DNA of 64,000 bases, from positions 744,001 through 808,000 of the forward strand of contig JAEBUN010000016.1 of assembly GCA_023014365.1 (NCBI GenBank), given 5' to 3'. Positions 54,250 to 64,000 of this stretch are shown piece by piece. Position numbers and translations under genes: made by a program. Each line of letters opens with the position of its first letter. The stretch's first letter is position 1. The notes below the pieces were generated by a model. It saw nothing but the letters and a program-made list of their open reading frames with translations, had not been told where the DNA came from and made no database searches. Source of the stretch: Lepiota brunneoincarnata (taxonomy: Eukaryota > Basidiomycota > Agaricomycetes > Agaricales > Agaricaceae).

Positions 54250-56698
54250 CTACTTCCTCCTCAACCTCTTCATCTTTCCACCACTTTCCATCGCTTTTCT
54301 CTTCCTCCCCACCAAAACCCCAGTATCCTCACCATCAATGCTGCCCTCTTCCTTGTCATCAGCACCATTCTCTTCCTTGTCGTCAGTGCCACTCCCTTCC
54401 TCATCATTGGCACTGTTCTCCTCCTCCTCATCAGCACCACTCTCTCCCTCATCATGGGCACCATTCTCTTCCTCGTCATCTGTATCCCTCTCTTTCCCAG
54501 CATCACCACCTGCCTCTCCCCTGTTACTGCTCACTCCTTCTTCACCTGCACCCTTACCACTGCTCATCCCCAGCTCTTCAAGCTCAGGAGCATTTCTGGT
54601 CCCATTGTTTTGATCCTTGTTAGTACCCTCATGGTCCTCATCTTCCTGAACTTGGGTGCCATTCAGAGCATGGAGGCTTCTGTTCCTGTTGGACCTTTTG
54701 TTTTTGAGCACCATCCTCATGATCTCCAGAGTAGCCCAGTTTCCTTCATAATGTTGAAGTTGTGGATGCTTAGCATGTACCTGTGTGGTGTATGTAGTTC
54801 ACAGTCAGGATTTAGAGGTGGTTGAGAATAAACATACAATATTTACAACCTGGGCTAAGGGAAGTGGGTCTTGATGCCTCCAATCAACTTTGCATGGTAT
54901 ACATGTGTTGTCTAGGATATCACCAATAAATGTCTGCGACAAAAATTAGCATTTAAAGTAAAATGAGGGAAGGACTTACTTGATAGTAATTGTAGAGCAG
55001 CTTGTTGTTCTCCAAACCCATTTTGTCTTGAAGCCTTGTAAGGCTGCCATGGGGGCAAGGGATCTGTTTCATATTTTGATCCTTGGTCTTTGAGGCACTA
55101 CCTTTTTTCAACTTATCAATCTCTGCTGAAAAGGTAGAAACTTTCGTAGGTTTTATTATAGATAGTGGGCTTGTTTTCACTAAGCTTAGCCGCAATTTGA
55201 TAAGCTTAAGCTAATACAAGTGGAATGAGATAGATAAAGAACAGTTTTGTCTTTTAGGGTGTTCTGGGGGTGCGTTCTGACAGCAAAATTCAAGAGAGTA
55301 GTGTTTTTAGAGGTTAATGAACAGCCGTTGAAGTTATCATAGCCGTACAGTGCAACAATGAAAGGACAATCCCTGTCAATTCAAAGCGCTGGGTCTCTGG
55401 TCTCTGGTCTCTGGTCTCTGAACTCTGGTCTCTGTCTCTGTCTCTGGGTTGGTTGACGACCGAAGAAATCACACTTAACGATGCACACTAAATAGCCCTC
55501 TGAAACCGTTCTTGATCACGGCTCGCAGACTTGCATGTGGAAGCGGGGGTCAGACCTCTTGCTTCTCCATGAACAAGTGCAACCATATTTATATTGTTTA
55601 GATACATACGAGAGATAGTAAATATGAAATAGAAAACAATAAGCTTAATTGTTACAGGCACTGTAGAACATTTTGGAAGGTTTGGCAGCATTTCTACCTC
55701 ACCCTGGGTTATGGGTTTTTCTCTGATTAACAAATGGCAATCCAGCCAGACATGTTCCGTGCTTGTCTGCATTATTCTGCGTCCACACGAGCACGTTAAG
55801 TTTCCGGATCAATTATGATCGGAATGTATAGCGGATGGACAATCCCTTGATCTGTTGTAATTAATCTCAGTTAAGCAGTATGCCGAAGTGCCGGAACCCA
55901 CAAAGCACTTGTTAATTAGGAGTCTTTGATATTTCTAGGGTTTTGGGCATCAGGTATTGCCTCCCAAACGTTGGACGTTCCGTTCTGTGGTCCGGTCATC
56001 ATTATTGAACTTGCGATAGACGTAATATGCCTGCGACAGCCGCTAGGTACATTCTTTTATGTTCAAATGCATTCGGGTTCATCAGAAAACTGCTTGTAAG
56101 GTCCCTTGATGTGACCGGGGTATACTCGATAGGCTATGTAGAGTCCTGAATCCCTCCAGAGAGCACTCTGATAGCTTGGTTCACTAAGCTTAGTGATAAT
56201 GAGCTGGTTTGAACACTTCCGAGGCTCGAATATCCTCAGTTTCGTCGAACTGGCTACTACAGGATATAGTACCAATCCTCTATAGAGTTCTTTAATGATA
56301 TAGCCAATGATTCTATGTAGAGAATCGTTCCGGAGTATGGAATTCATGTATAGGCATGAAATCGGCGTATCACCACTAAACAATGTCAGTCGTATAGATA
56401 GTACAAAGAAAATAATGGACTTACCTTCTTGTTTTGCAACCTTGGCAAGCAGGGTGGCCAGGACAGCATCATTTGGGGTTTGGGTCTGTGCTTGAGGTGG
56501 TGTGGGCATCCTGTTCTCTTTTGGTGGGGTGGGTGCCTTCCTTGTAGGTTTTTTTGTAGCTTTTGTGGTGGCAGTGGTGGGTGTCTGTGATGATGTCAGC
56601 TGGGAGCTGGGTTTCCCACCTGTGGTGCTGATCGTCTGCCTAGCGGGCTTCTTGGAGGCACTGGCAGTTTTCTTGGTGCTGGTCATGTTCATATGCAC
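54250..56698 (-). CDS. Four-exon gene: Lys-rich/coiled-coil N-terminus, acidic repeat, basic tail
   Basis: Splice-inferred exons 56698-56425, 55125-54980, 54933-54850, 54780-54250 join without a stop into 344 residues. Introns 2 and 3 are 46 and 69 bp with GTAAGT/GTTGTA starts and CAG ends; intron 1 is 1299 bp and contains an insertion. Layout: basic Lys/Thr/Pro-rich residues 1-75, a coiled-coil-like stretch (LATLLAKVAKQEAEIDKLKK), a compact central part with Cys (IPCPHG, NTCIPCKVDW), NWATLEIMRMVLKNKR, a degenerate 10-residue acidic repeat (DDEEENGA, about five units) and a bipartite basic end (GRKRKAMESGGKMKRLRRK). Nuclear localisation is likely; function unknown. It may be a host gene or a gene of a transposon. 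Confidence 0.6.
55380..55830 (-). mobile_element. Possible LINE 3' fragment
   Basis: On the minus strand a frame reads CSCGRRIMQTSTEHVWLDC, the Cys/His pattern (CX1C...H...C) seen at the C-terminus of many LINE reverse transcriptases. About 350 bp downstream is a simple repeat AGAGACC (55390-55446), a common LINE tail type. Everything upstream is degenerate. Confidence 0.3.
55390..55446. repeat. GGTCTCT microsatellite
   Basis: Seven-base GGTCTCT units followed by GTCTCT units, slightly degenerate, over about 57 bp. Confidence 0.85.
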
Positions 56699-56710
56699 TA
56701 TGAATAAAGT

Positions 56711-58500
56711 GTGAGCAACTGCAGGAAGCCACCAGATGATGATTACAATATGGAAATTGATGAGCCCACAGATGGAAGCTTATCAGACACTCATGTGTAC
56801 CTCTCTCAGGGAGAAACGGTGAGAATGGAGCACACCAAGTCCAGGAGAAATATTTGGGAGCTATTCTTCCAAGAATGTGTGGCTGCTGTTGCTAAGCATA
56901 AAGAAAGAGAAACTCCACTAGGTCATCAAAAATGGGAGAACTGAGAGAGGAACCCACCCACTACTAGTGCACCTGTCTTTGTCTGGGATTGGGATTTTGA
57001 TGATCCCACCAAGTTTACATGACAACTTGTGAGGAGAGATGAACAAGAGAGTACGCTTGTGGAATACAGCCCAGAGCAGAAATGATATGATGCTGTTTTC
57101 AATGAGTGGCACTATTGCACAGAGTGGGGGAAGGATAAGGAGGATAGTGACAATGAAGACATGCATGAAATCCAGGAGATTGCTGTGAGCCCAGTTGAGA
57201 TGTTTCAGGGGGGGGGGAGACCAAAGTCAGGCTCCTGTGAGCACAGCCAAAATTCCTTGGGGGGAGGTGCTGGAAGTTGAGTAGTCTATGCAACTCGCTC
57301 CTGTATCAGCACATCTGGCAGACAGTGACCAATTTGTAGCCAACAATTTGCAGTGTGCAACTTTGGAGATCCTTTATAACCAGTTCAGCTTCACAGTCCC
57401 TGCAGACCTGAGTGAGAATGACACTGTGGTTGGACCTGTGAATGGGAGGAGCTTGATTCACACTTTGGGGATTACATGGACACCTTTGGAGAGTCCATTT
57501 TTCCCCACACTATTGGGTCAAAGATGTTTAAAGTTTCTTGCCTGTTTTTCTGAGAAGCTTCCTCCACAACCACATATCCAAGAGTGGGACTTAGCTGACC
57601 CCAATTCTCACACCTTGATAAACTCACACCAGTTGAAATTCATTTGAGTTGTAGCCAACTCAACTGATCAGATGTACATATTTGATTTTGGATCAGAGTT
57701 CACTGTGCCCTAAACCTTGCTGTGTATACTGCAACAGCTGCTCTTTCCATTTGCAGGATGGTGAGCAACATTAAGGAGAAAGACATGGTGCTGGAGTTGG
57801 TAATGGCTGGGACATGTTTCTGCATGCTTCAATCTGCCACTTCCCTCAGGGCCCTTCCCACAGGGGTGCTTCCTCAACCAGTATCAGTCCTGCTTTGTCT
57901 GCTAGACCACAAGTTCACTAAGACAGACTATGAATTCTACCATCAGTAGTGTCAGATCATTCTGAAGCAGTATTGTGGTCAAGCAGCATTGTTGCATGGG
58001 GGCTTCATTCATCACATTGCCCTTGACACCATTGGTATACAGGATACCCTATCTGGTCCATCAGGCAAATATCATGATGGTTTGCCCATGTATTCTGTTA
58101 TGGATGCAGCAGGGAATGAGTTTTTGGATGACAAATTAAGCCAGGATGAGTTAGATGTAATCTGTGGGTTATATGTCTCATACACAGGTCTGAGTTCTTA
58201 TTCCATTCATATTTAATGTGTCACTGACTGTGATCTTCAGGTCAAGGTGAGGACAAAAGAAAAGTGTCATGGTTTCCCTTGACACACCTTTATGAGGGAT
58301 CAGGTGAAGATTTGGGATGTTGGTCTGACCAGATGGACAATCTCTACAACAGACAAGTGGCCTGTGTGATGGGAGCCTGCAAGGATGAGAAGACGGGATT
58401 TCCTTGGACTCCATCAATTTGGTGCCAGTGGCTGAGAGGTGCCCCTGAAGGATGAAGAGCAATGAAAGTCCTTGAAGAATGATCCAGGGAATTATCAACA
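56711..58500 (+). pseudogene. Decayed conserved fungal protein of unknown function
   Basis: Discontinuous frames read as one long protein: VYLSQGETVRMEHTKSRRN near the start, SAPVFVWDWDFDDPTKF, DEQESTLVEYSPEQK, FNEWHYCTEWG, then VVGPVNGRSLIHTLGITW, LGQRCLKFLACFSEKLPP, MLHGGFIHHIALDTIG, DVICGLYVSYTG and SWFPLTHLYEGSGE. The order and motif style resemble a large family I recall from Agaricomycete genomes without assigned function; that memory is not a database result. TGA codons replace expected Arg at several places. Confidence 0.45.
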
Positions 58501-59262
58501 AGTTCAGTCCCCCTAGTGCCCATTGGTAGATTTGTCTTTTTGTTTTTGCTGGAATAATGTCATATAAATACTGAAGTAGCTGGAATCACAAGTCAATATA
58601 TATGTTTAATCTCCACCAGGCAAGCCAAGTTGAATGAGTGTCTTGAATAGTTGGTGATGTTACACACACGCTGAAGCCAATGGCTTGACCTATACACCCA
58701 TAAAGCTGTTCCTCCTAGTTCTATGGTCACCCCCTGTCCCATCATCTATAGATCAGGGACATTGCATCTCTTGTTCCATTCACTTAGGATGAGGATGGTT
58801 AGAGGGCATGGGAAAAAAAGGTCAGGTGACCATAATCAATCAGCCTGTTTCCTTCACACAATGCCTTCCACCATCATCTCTGTTGTGCTTAACCACCTGG
58901 AACCTGTTTAATGGATGAGGTGAGTATTATGAAGGTCAAACTCTCATATACTGACACTCAGCACAGATGTTACTCCGTCATAGAAGCTAGATGCCAATCT
59001 GTGACTACCATCTGAGGATCTCCTCGGACGCTAACTGAGAGCTCTCAAACTTACTGTGTGCAATCATTGTGTACAGTGACATGTACTACTCTCTGGATTG
59101 GTGGATGTTAGGCCAGACATCCTACCTTCACATACTGATTCCTTATCCACACCCTCCCATTCTGTAGAAGTGCTCCTTGTGATGAGTAATATATGCTTGT
59201 CAAAATGTCTCATGCATCCCTGTATGAGTTATTCCACATCGGCAGAGTAAGTCCACCACGCT
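58501..59262. other. No gene seen
   Basis: Short frames only; no recognised repeat or element boundary. Confidence 0.4.
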
Positions 59263-60323
59263 GTGCTATTGTGCTTTTTGTCTCTCTACTCTGACCATGT
59301 CTGTCCTCTGCACCTGCAGTTGCAGCCTGCTTGTAACACATGCTACAAAATGAAACCATTTGAATGGCCATGGAAAGACATCACTCAAAGCAAGTGTCCT
59401 GGCAGAGCAAGAATGGCTGGGACACACTTTCTTCCCCCCCAATCTCTGACATTCCCAAATTCCACCTCAGGACCACTGGAAGAGAGACTCCAAAAAGCGG
59501 TTGCAATCCATTTCTGACCAGGATGGCAGCTGCATGTGGATTAAGGCAGCCCAACCTGAGGTGTACCAACCTCCTGAGAAATTTCCTACCTCTCAAGCTG
59601 ATATGGACCTCACAGAACCCCTCCCTGCACTAGAGCAAAATCATGACAATAACTTCCCTGATATATTGCCATCTACGTGCCAGTCAGACAGGTTTGTGGA
59701 TAGAATCAGGCACGTGATGGAGCATTGATGGGGAAATGGCCACCTGTGAGATGATGGTTCTGGGCCTGCCTATAGGAATGATACCGACAGTGAAGACAAG
59801 GAATTTGGTGGTGTTGTCAGAGCTGAGCCTGAAGCTTCCCAGCCTGAAGCCTGCAAGAGCAATGAAGCCTGCAAGAGCAATGAAACCTGTGAGAATGATG
59901 AAGACAGCAAGGTTGACAAAGATGATGGTTTGTTTGTGGGGTCTGAGGTAGCTGGCATTTCCTCTTGGAACATGCTTGGTGAAAATTTCAAGTGTGAAGT
60001 GGTGTCCACATCCACAGGTTTGTTCTCACTTCATGAATCACCTGCCTTGCTAACAATACTTCAGATGTGAATGCCTTGGGGGATTTGGACCTTAATCTGC
60101 TTCATAGCTATATGCTCAAGGTGGAGGACCACATAACTGAGCACACCTTTAGTCAACTCTGTAAAGCTTTTCCAGGTAGCAATCAGGTCAGCCTGAAAAT
60201 GACCAAGAAGTGCATTCAATCCCTGTCTGGATTTCAGCCCATACAATACAGCTGTTGTATAAACAGCTGTGTTTGCTTTGTTGGGCCATATGAAGACCTC
60301 ACTGAATGCCCCATGAAGTGAGG

Positions 60324-60962
60324 GCAAATGGCATGTGTTTGAGAGGGGATGCAAGGTACGACCGCTACCGCTGGTCGTTATGGGTTTTGACCCAGACGTG
60401 TTTGAAAGAAGGTGAAGGAACGAGTGTGCACGGGCACTTTTTACGAGACTCGGGGTCGTATTTTTCTCCCCCCTATTCTACACATCCGAACCGTATTTAA
60501 GGTAGATAGGGCATTTTGAGCAGAAAAGCTGAAACAAAAGCGATAATAATAATAAAAAAGAAAAGAAAGGAAAAGAAAAGCCAGTTGAATGGCTCGTCAA
60601 GTGGCTCAACGACGTTGCGGTCGTGTAACTCGAGCATGGAATGGAAACGGAGAGAAAAGAGAAAAGAAACAGGGAGAAAAGAGAAAAGAAATGTATGAGG
60701 GGCACATACTGTGAGACAGTGGGCCTCCGAGGGGCCCTTTTGTAAGGCGTGGATACCCGCCCGATATGCAGAGTTGGGGCGTGGATGTGTGGGTAGCATG
60801 GCGATGGACAAATCTGACGTCGGAATGAAATGTCGGATTTGAAATTCTAAAGTTGGGAAATCGGGTTGGAATGAGGAGATGTCTGAAGATTGTCTGTCCA
60901 GACTAGTGAGGAGAGGTCGTGCATTGGTGGCTCTGCTGCCAGTGCACGTCCGATCCTTACAC
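60324..60962. other. About 640-bp GC-rich insertion in the transposase
   Basis: The transposase frame is expected to run from ECP (60318) directly to CKE (60969, TGCAAGGAA). Between them lies CpG-rich, non-homologous sequence with A/G-rich runs. TGAAG before and TGCAAG after might be a decayed duplication; element type unknown. Confidence 0.4.
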
Positions 60963-61008
60963 CCAACTGCAAGGAATTGTGATACACAACTAATGGAAAG
61001 CCACACAA

Positions 61009-61668
61009 TGTTAGAGCCGGTGTGGGTCGGGACCGAGGCAGAGGGTCGGGGTGGTAACCTTGATATGAGGTAACCGGGGGACAGAGCGAAGTCAGTACGT
61101 AGACTTTGGGACCGAGGCGGAGTACGTCGGGCGGGGGGTTGGACTTGCGGCCTCAGCGTATGTGCTGTGCCCTCCTACTGTCCTAGTCTGTATTTCGAGA
61201 AGTCGGGGCCGAAGCGGAGTGAGGCAGAAGAGAGGAGAGGATAGAGAACAGGGAGCTGGTCCGCTGCTCGATTCGATTATCAGACTGAGGAGTACAAGCC
61301 AAGTACCTACAGTATATATACTACTGGCCTTACGAACTATGACTCGTACTGATTACGTGCGGAGCGAAGCGGAGGCTGATATAGTTACAATGGATTATGA
61401 ACAGATTACGAATGGAATGGAAACCGGTACAGGTATGGAGACCGATAATGTATCGTGACTATGGACGGGAAATGGAGACTGGAACTAGAGACACTGAGGG
61501 TCAGGTGACCACGGCACGTGTGGAGGTGGTCTTGTGATCGGGGCAGTGGGTTGCGGTCGGAGCAAGTCGGGGCCGAGTCGGAGGGCAGAGGGTTGTTGTG
61601 TGGAGCACACGTGGAATCGAGAAGCCGAAGTTTAAGTGATTAGACTCTGAGTTGGCATGGATATGACA
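61009..61668. mobile_element. Solo family-D LTR in the transposase, TSD CACAA
   Basis: 660 bp, TGTTAGAGCC...GGATATGACA, inverted relative to the three nested copies, flanked by CACAA at 61004-61008 and 61669-61673. Removing it with one TSD copy restores the transposase frame NGKPHKTFGYLP. CpG-rich, so likely the youngest D copy here. Confidence 0.94.
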
Positions 61669-64000
61669 CACAAGACATTTGGGTACCTTCCCCTCATCCC
61701 TTGCCTACGAGCTATGTCAGCAAACCCCACACATGCAAAAAAGATGCATTATCAGGGTGAACACATTCACAAGCCTGGCATCATTAAGGACATATTTGAT
61801 GGTTCCCATTATCAGTCCTTGCTCAGTACTCTCATCCCCGACACAAGTCATCCCATGTTCTTTTTCTCTGATGAGTGTGACATTGCCCTTGGTCTTTCAA
61901 TGGATGGCTTCACTCCATTCAAACAGCATGATAAGACATGCTGGCCCATCCTCCTTGTCAATTACAATCTACCCCCTGAAATATATTTCCAGAAAAATTA
62001 CCACATTCATGTTGGTACAGTCCCAGGTCCGAAAAAGTCTTGGGATTGGAATTCATTCTGCTGGCCACTTGCTCAAGAACTCATTCAGCTTGAAATAGGT
62101 GTCAAAGCTTTTGACGCTATCAGTCAATTGTTATTCTCACTTCATACCTATCTCATCATAGCATTTGGTGACATTCTGGCCATGGCTATGATCACACGCA
62201 TGAAAGGGCAGAATGGTATTAGTTCATGCTGCATCTGCAACATCAAAGGGATATGCTCACACTCTCACACTTACTACATCCCTCTTTGATAAGATAAGCT
62301 TCCTGAAGCAAATCCCCTTCAATACAACCTGTCTGACCTCCCCATTCACACTCACAGGGAGTTTTTAGAGCAAGCCCACACTGTGGAAATGGCCCCCAGT
62401 AACTCCGTACATGAGGAACTTGCCGAATGATATGGCATCAAAGGGATACTGATCCTCAGTACCATATCCTCGCTCTCATTCCCATCTTCATTCCCATTTG
62501 ACTTCATGCACCTCATTTGGGAAAATTTGATTCCTAACCTCATTCTGTTCTGGACTTGCAAGTTCAAGGACCTAGATCACCAGGGCAAAGGCTATGCTAT
62601 TGCAACGCAAATCTGGAATGAAATTGGCACAGCTACAGCAGCATGTGGCGCAACAATTCCAGCAGCTTTTGGAGCTTCAGTACCCAACATTGCAACTAAA
62701 CGGTTACAAATGACTGCCGAGATGTATGCCATTTGGACACTTTATATTGCTCCAGTTGTGCTTCATGGCAGGTTCACAAATGTGAAGTACTATGACCACT
62801 TCATGCAGCTTGTCAAACTTTTGAAGCTTTGCTTGTTGTTTGAGCTCATGGAAGAGAACTTGAAACAGATTGATGAGGGTTTCAAGTCTTGGGTTCAGAT
62901 GTATGAAAAGTGAGTATCTGCCTTCTACATTGTGCTCTTATACTTAAATAAATGTAGGCTATACTATCAAAATGACTCTGTTTGACTCTCCGCTTGTCCT
63001 CTGACCCTCCATACCATTCTTCATATTGCATGGGGTATCCAGGTAGTGGATCCTGTCTGGACGTATTGGGCATTTGCTATGGAGCATCATTGTAACACTC
63101 TGCTTCCATCAATCAGAAGTAGACACTACCCTTACAAATCCATCAACACCTTTGTTGTGGCAATTGCACAACTAGATCAAATATGATTATTATACAATCT
63201 TTACAAAGTGCTATCTTTGGATCCTGACAAGATGAAAGTGGACCAAATTGTTCATGATTTATGTATGTTCAACCTGTCATCTTGTCATTGTCACTTAATC
63301 ACTTGCTTGCAAATAGACCCCCTCTACATGTTTTCCACCCCATGACAGTGTGAGGCCCTACCCCCACCCATAAATAACAAAGTTCTAGCTTCTTTAGCAA
63401 CATGCTTTGATGTCACAAAGCAAGCTATTCAATCTGTCATAAAACAAGATCAGCCCATTGTCCAGTATGGCAGAGTAACTCGTCTTGAAGGAGGTGATCT
63501 CATGATTGCCTGTAACTTAGTTGGGAAGAGAAAGGACAGTCAGGATGCATCCTTTGTGCAAGTTGAGTTCTATGCTCCTTCCTGCACATGGTATCTGAAT
63601 GTTCTTCATTCCAGTATACTCAACTTGTGGATCAGCATGCTCACCAAAAGAGAAGAACACCAGAATTCAGGCCATGTGATTTCTTTGGCCAACTAAAGTG
63701 TATCCTAGTTCTGGAACTCCTGTCTGCACCACAACTCAACTTAGCCATGCCAATGACCATTATTCTGACACTTATTTGTGGTGTCAAGGCAACATGGAAG
63801 AGTGGCATTTATTATTACAGTAATAAGGATTGTGGTGTTGACAAAGTTGTCAATCTAAGTACAGTGCAGTGTGTTGTTGGAAGGATATTAGACAGGGGTG
63901 TGTGGGCCATTGTAGATCAAAGCCCTGATATGGAGATCCAGGTGGATTAAGGCTCCGATCATGTTGATTTGCAAACCATTCAAGTCTACCATTACAGGCC

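Larger units (their letters stand above)
55126..56424 (-). other. 1.3-kb first intron carrying an inserted sequence
   Basis: The other introns here are 46-78 bp, so this one is about twenty times longer. It keeps GTAAGT (56424) and TTTTCAG (55126). TCACTAAGCTTAG occurs at about 55178 and 56180, the second as a full 16-base palindrome. Exact ends of the insertion could not be fixed. Confidence 0.5.
59263..63950 (+). pseudogene. Plavaka-type transposase (Tnp2-related DNA transposon), decayed and interrupted
   Basis: Reading from 59500: an acidic N-terminal part (EVAGISSWNMLGENFKCEV); 60067-60320 with AFPGSNQVSLKM, SLSGFQPIQY and the Cys motif CCINSCVCFVGPYEDLTECP; then after two insertions NGKPHKTFGYLPLIPCLRAM (61000/61669), IIKDIFDGSHYQSLL, FFSDECDIALGLSMDGFTPF, CWPILLVNYNLPPEIYF, VPGPKKSWDWNSFCWPL (61657-62289). 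Then 62506-62913 (ATKRLQMTAEMYAIWTLYIA) and 63588-63950 (CDFFGQLKCILVLELLSAP, LSTVQCVVGRILDRGVWAIVD). This motif series is typical of basidiomycete Plavaka transposases of the CACTA/Tnp2 assemblage. Several stops; no terminal inverted repeats located. Confidence 0.75.

Noticed and set aside
60497..61006. 169-codon minus frame with a hydrophobic C-terminus
   Set aside because: Lies in an insertion with A/G-rich runs; hydrophobicity comes from translating the antisense of these runs; no homology recognised.
1..64000. Reassigned TGA codon (alternative genetic code) suggested by many in-frame TGAs
   Set aside because: TGA appears at CGA sites only in element relics, together with TAG/TAA stops and frameshifts; the spliced 344-codon gene and B2 gag use no internal TGA.
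1..64000. CRISPR arrays, rRNA or bacterial-type operons
   Set aside because: No regularly spaced direct repeats with unique spacers and no rRNA motifs; the sequence is eukaryotic with spliced genes.

Overview
This window reads as a fungal (basidiomycete, most likely Agaricomycete) chromosome segment that is mostly transposable elements. Evidence for that call is the spliced genes with 46-78 bp introns, chromodomain Ty3/gypsy elements, a Plavaka-type (Tnp2-related) transposase relic, and lineage-type membrane-protein paralogs. Genus cannot be fixed from sequence alone. Element-rich stretches are poor in CpG and full of TGA codons where CGA is expected. The host island at about 8.2-18.7 kb is CpG-rich.

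Layout. 1-7.1 kb: a decayed minus-strand chromovirus (A1; pol, gag, leader, 5' LTR) whose LTR carries two other solo LTRs, next to a partial LTR of the same family. 7.1-8.2 kb: the 3' end of another LTR element, a hairpin and a 43-bp minisatellite. 8.2-19.2 kb: host island with two tandem paralogs of a glycosylated membrane protein (10.1-15.1 kb, both frame-disrupted) and a secreted beta-carbonic anhydrase gene (15.5-17.0 kb, minus). 19.2-51.8 kb: one nest of LTR elements. 52.7-53.7 kb: an old family-A LTR. 54.2-56.7 kb: an apparently intact four-exon gene with an acidic repeat and nuclear-localisation-like tail. 56.7-58.5 kb: a decayed conserved gene. 59.3-64 kb: a decayed Plavaka-type transposase cut by a solo LTR.

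The nest was resolved by matching termini and target-site duplications (TSDs). A minus-strand solo copia LTR (19228-51770, TSD GCTAT) holds a solo gypsy LTR (19309-19730, ATAAA) and a full-length copia element (19761-51518, GATTG). The copia element holds chromovirus C1 (21250-47614). C1 holds five solo LTRs and chromovirus B1 (22827-40003, ATCTG). B1 holds a solo LTR (26242-26951, CATAG) and chromovirus B2 of its own family in opposite orientation (31206-39497, GGTGG).

Leads worth following: (i) family B has, after gag-pol, an extra ORF with three zinc knuckles plus a +1-overlapping ORF, both open in two copies whose gag/pol is decayed; (ii) family-A LTRs carry a reading frame in U3 that starts 5 nt into the LTR; (iii) three chromovirus families each show 10-12 nt complementarity between the sequence just after the 5' LTR and the predicted transcript start, the signature of self-primed reverse transcription; (iv) a short hydrophobic ORF precedes gag in family B. 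No element looks autonomous as it stands.
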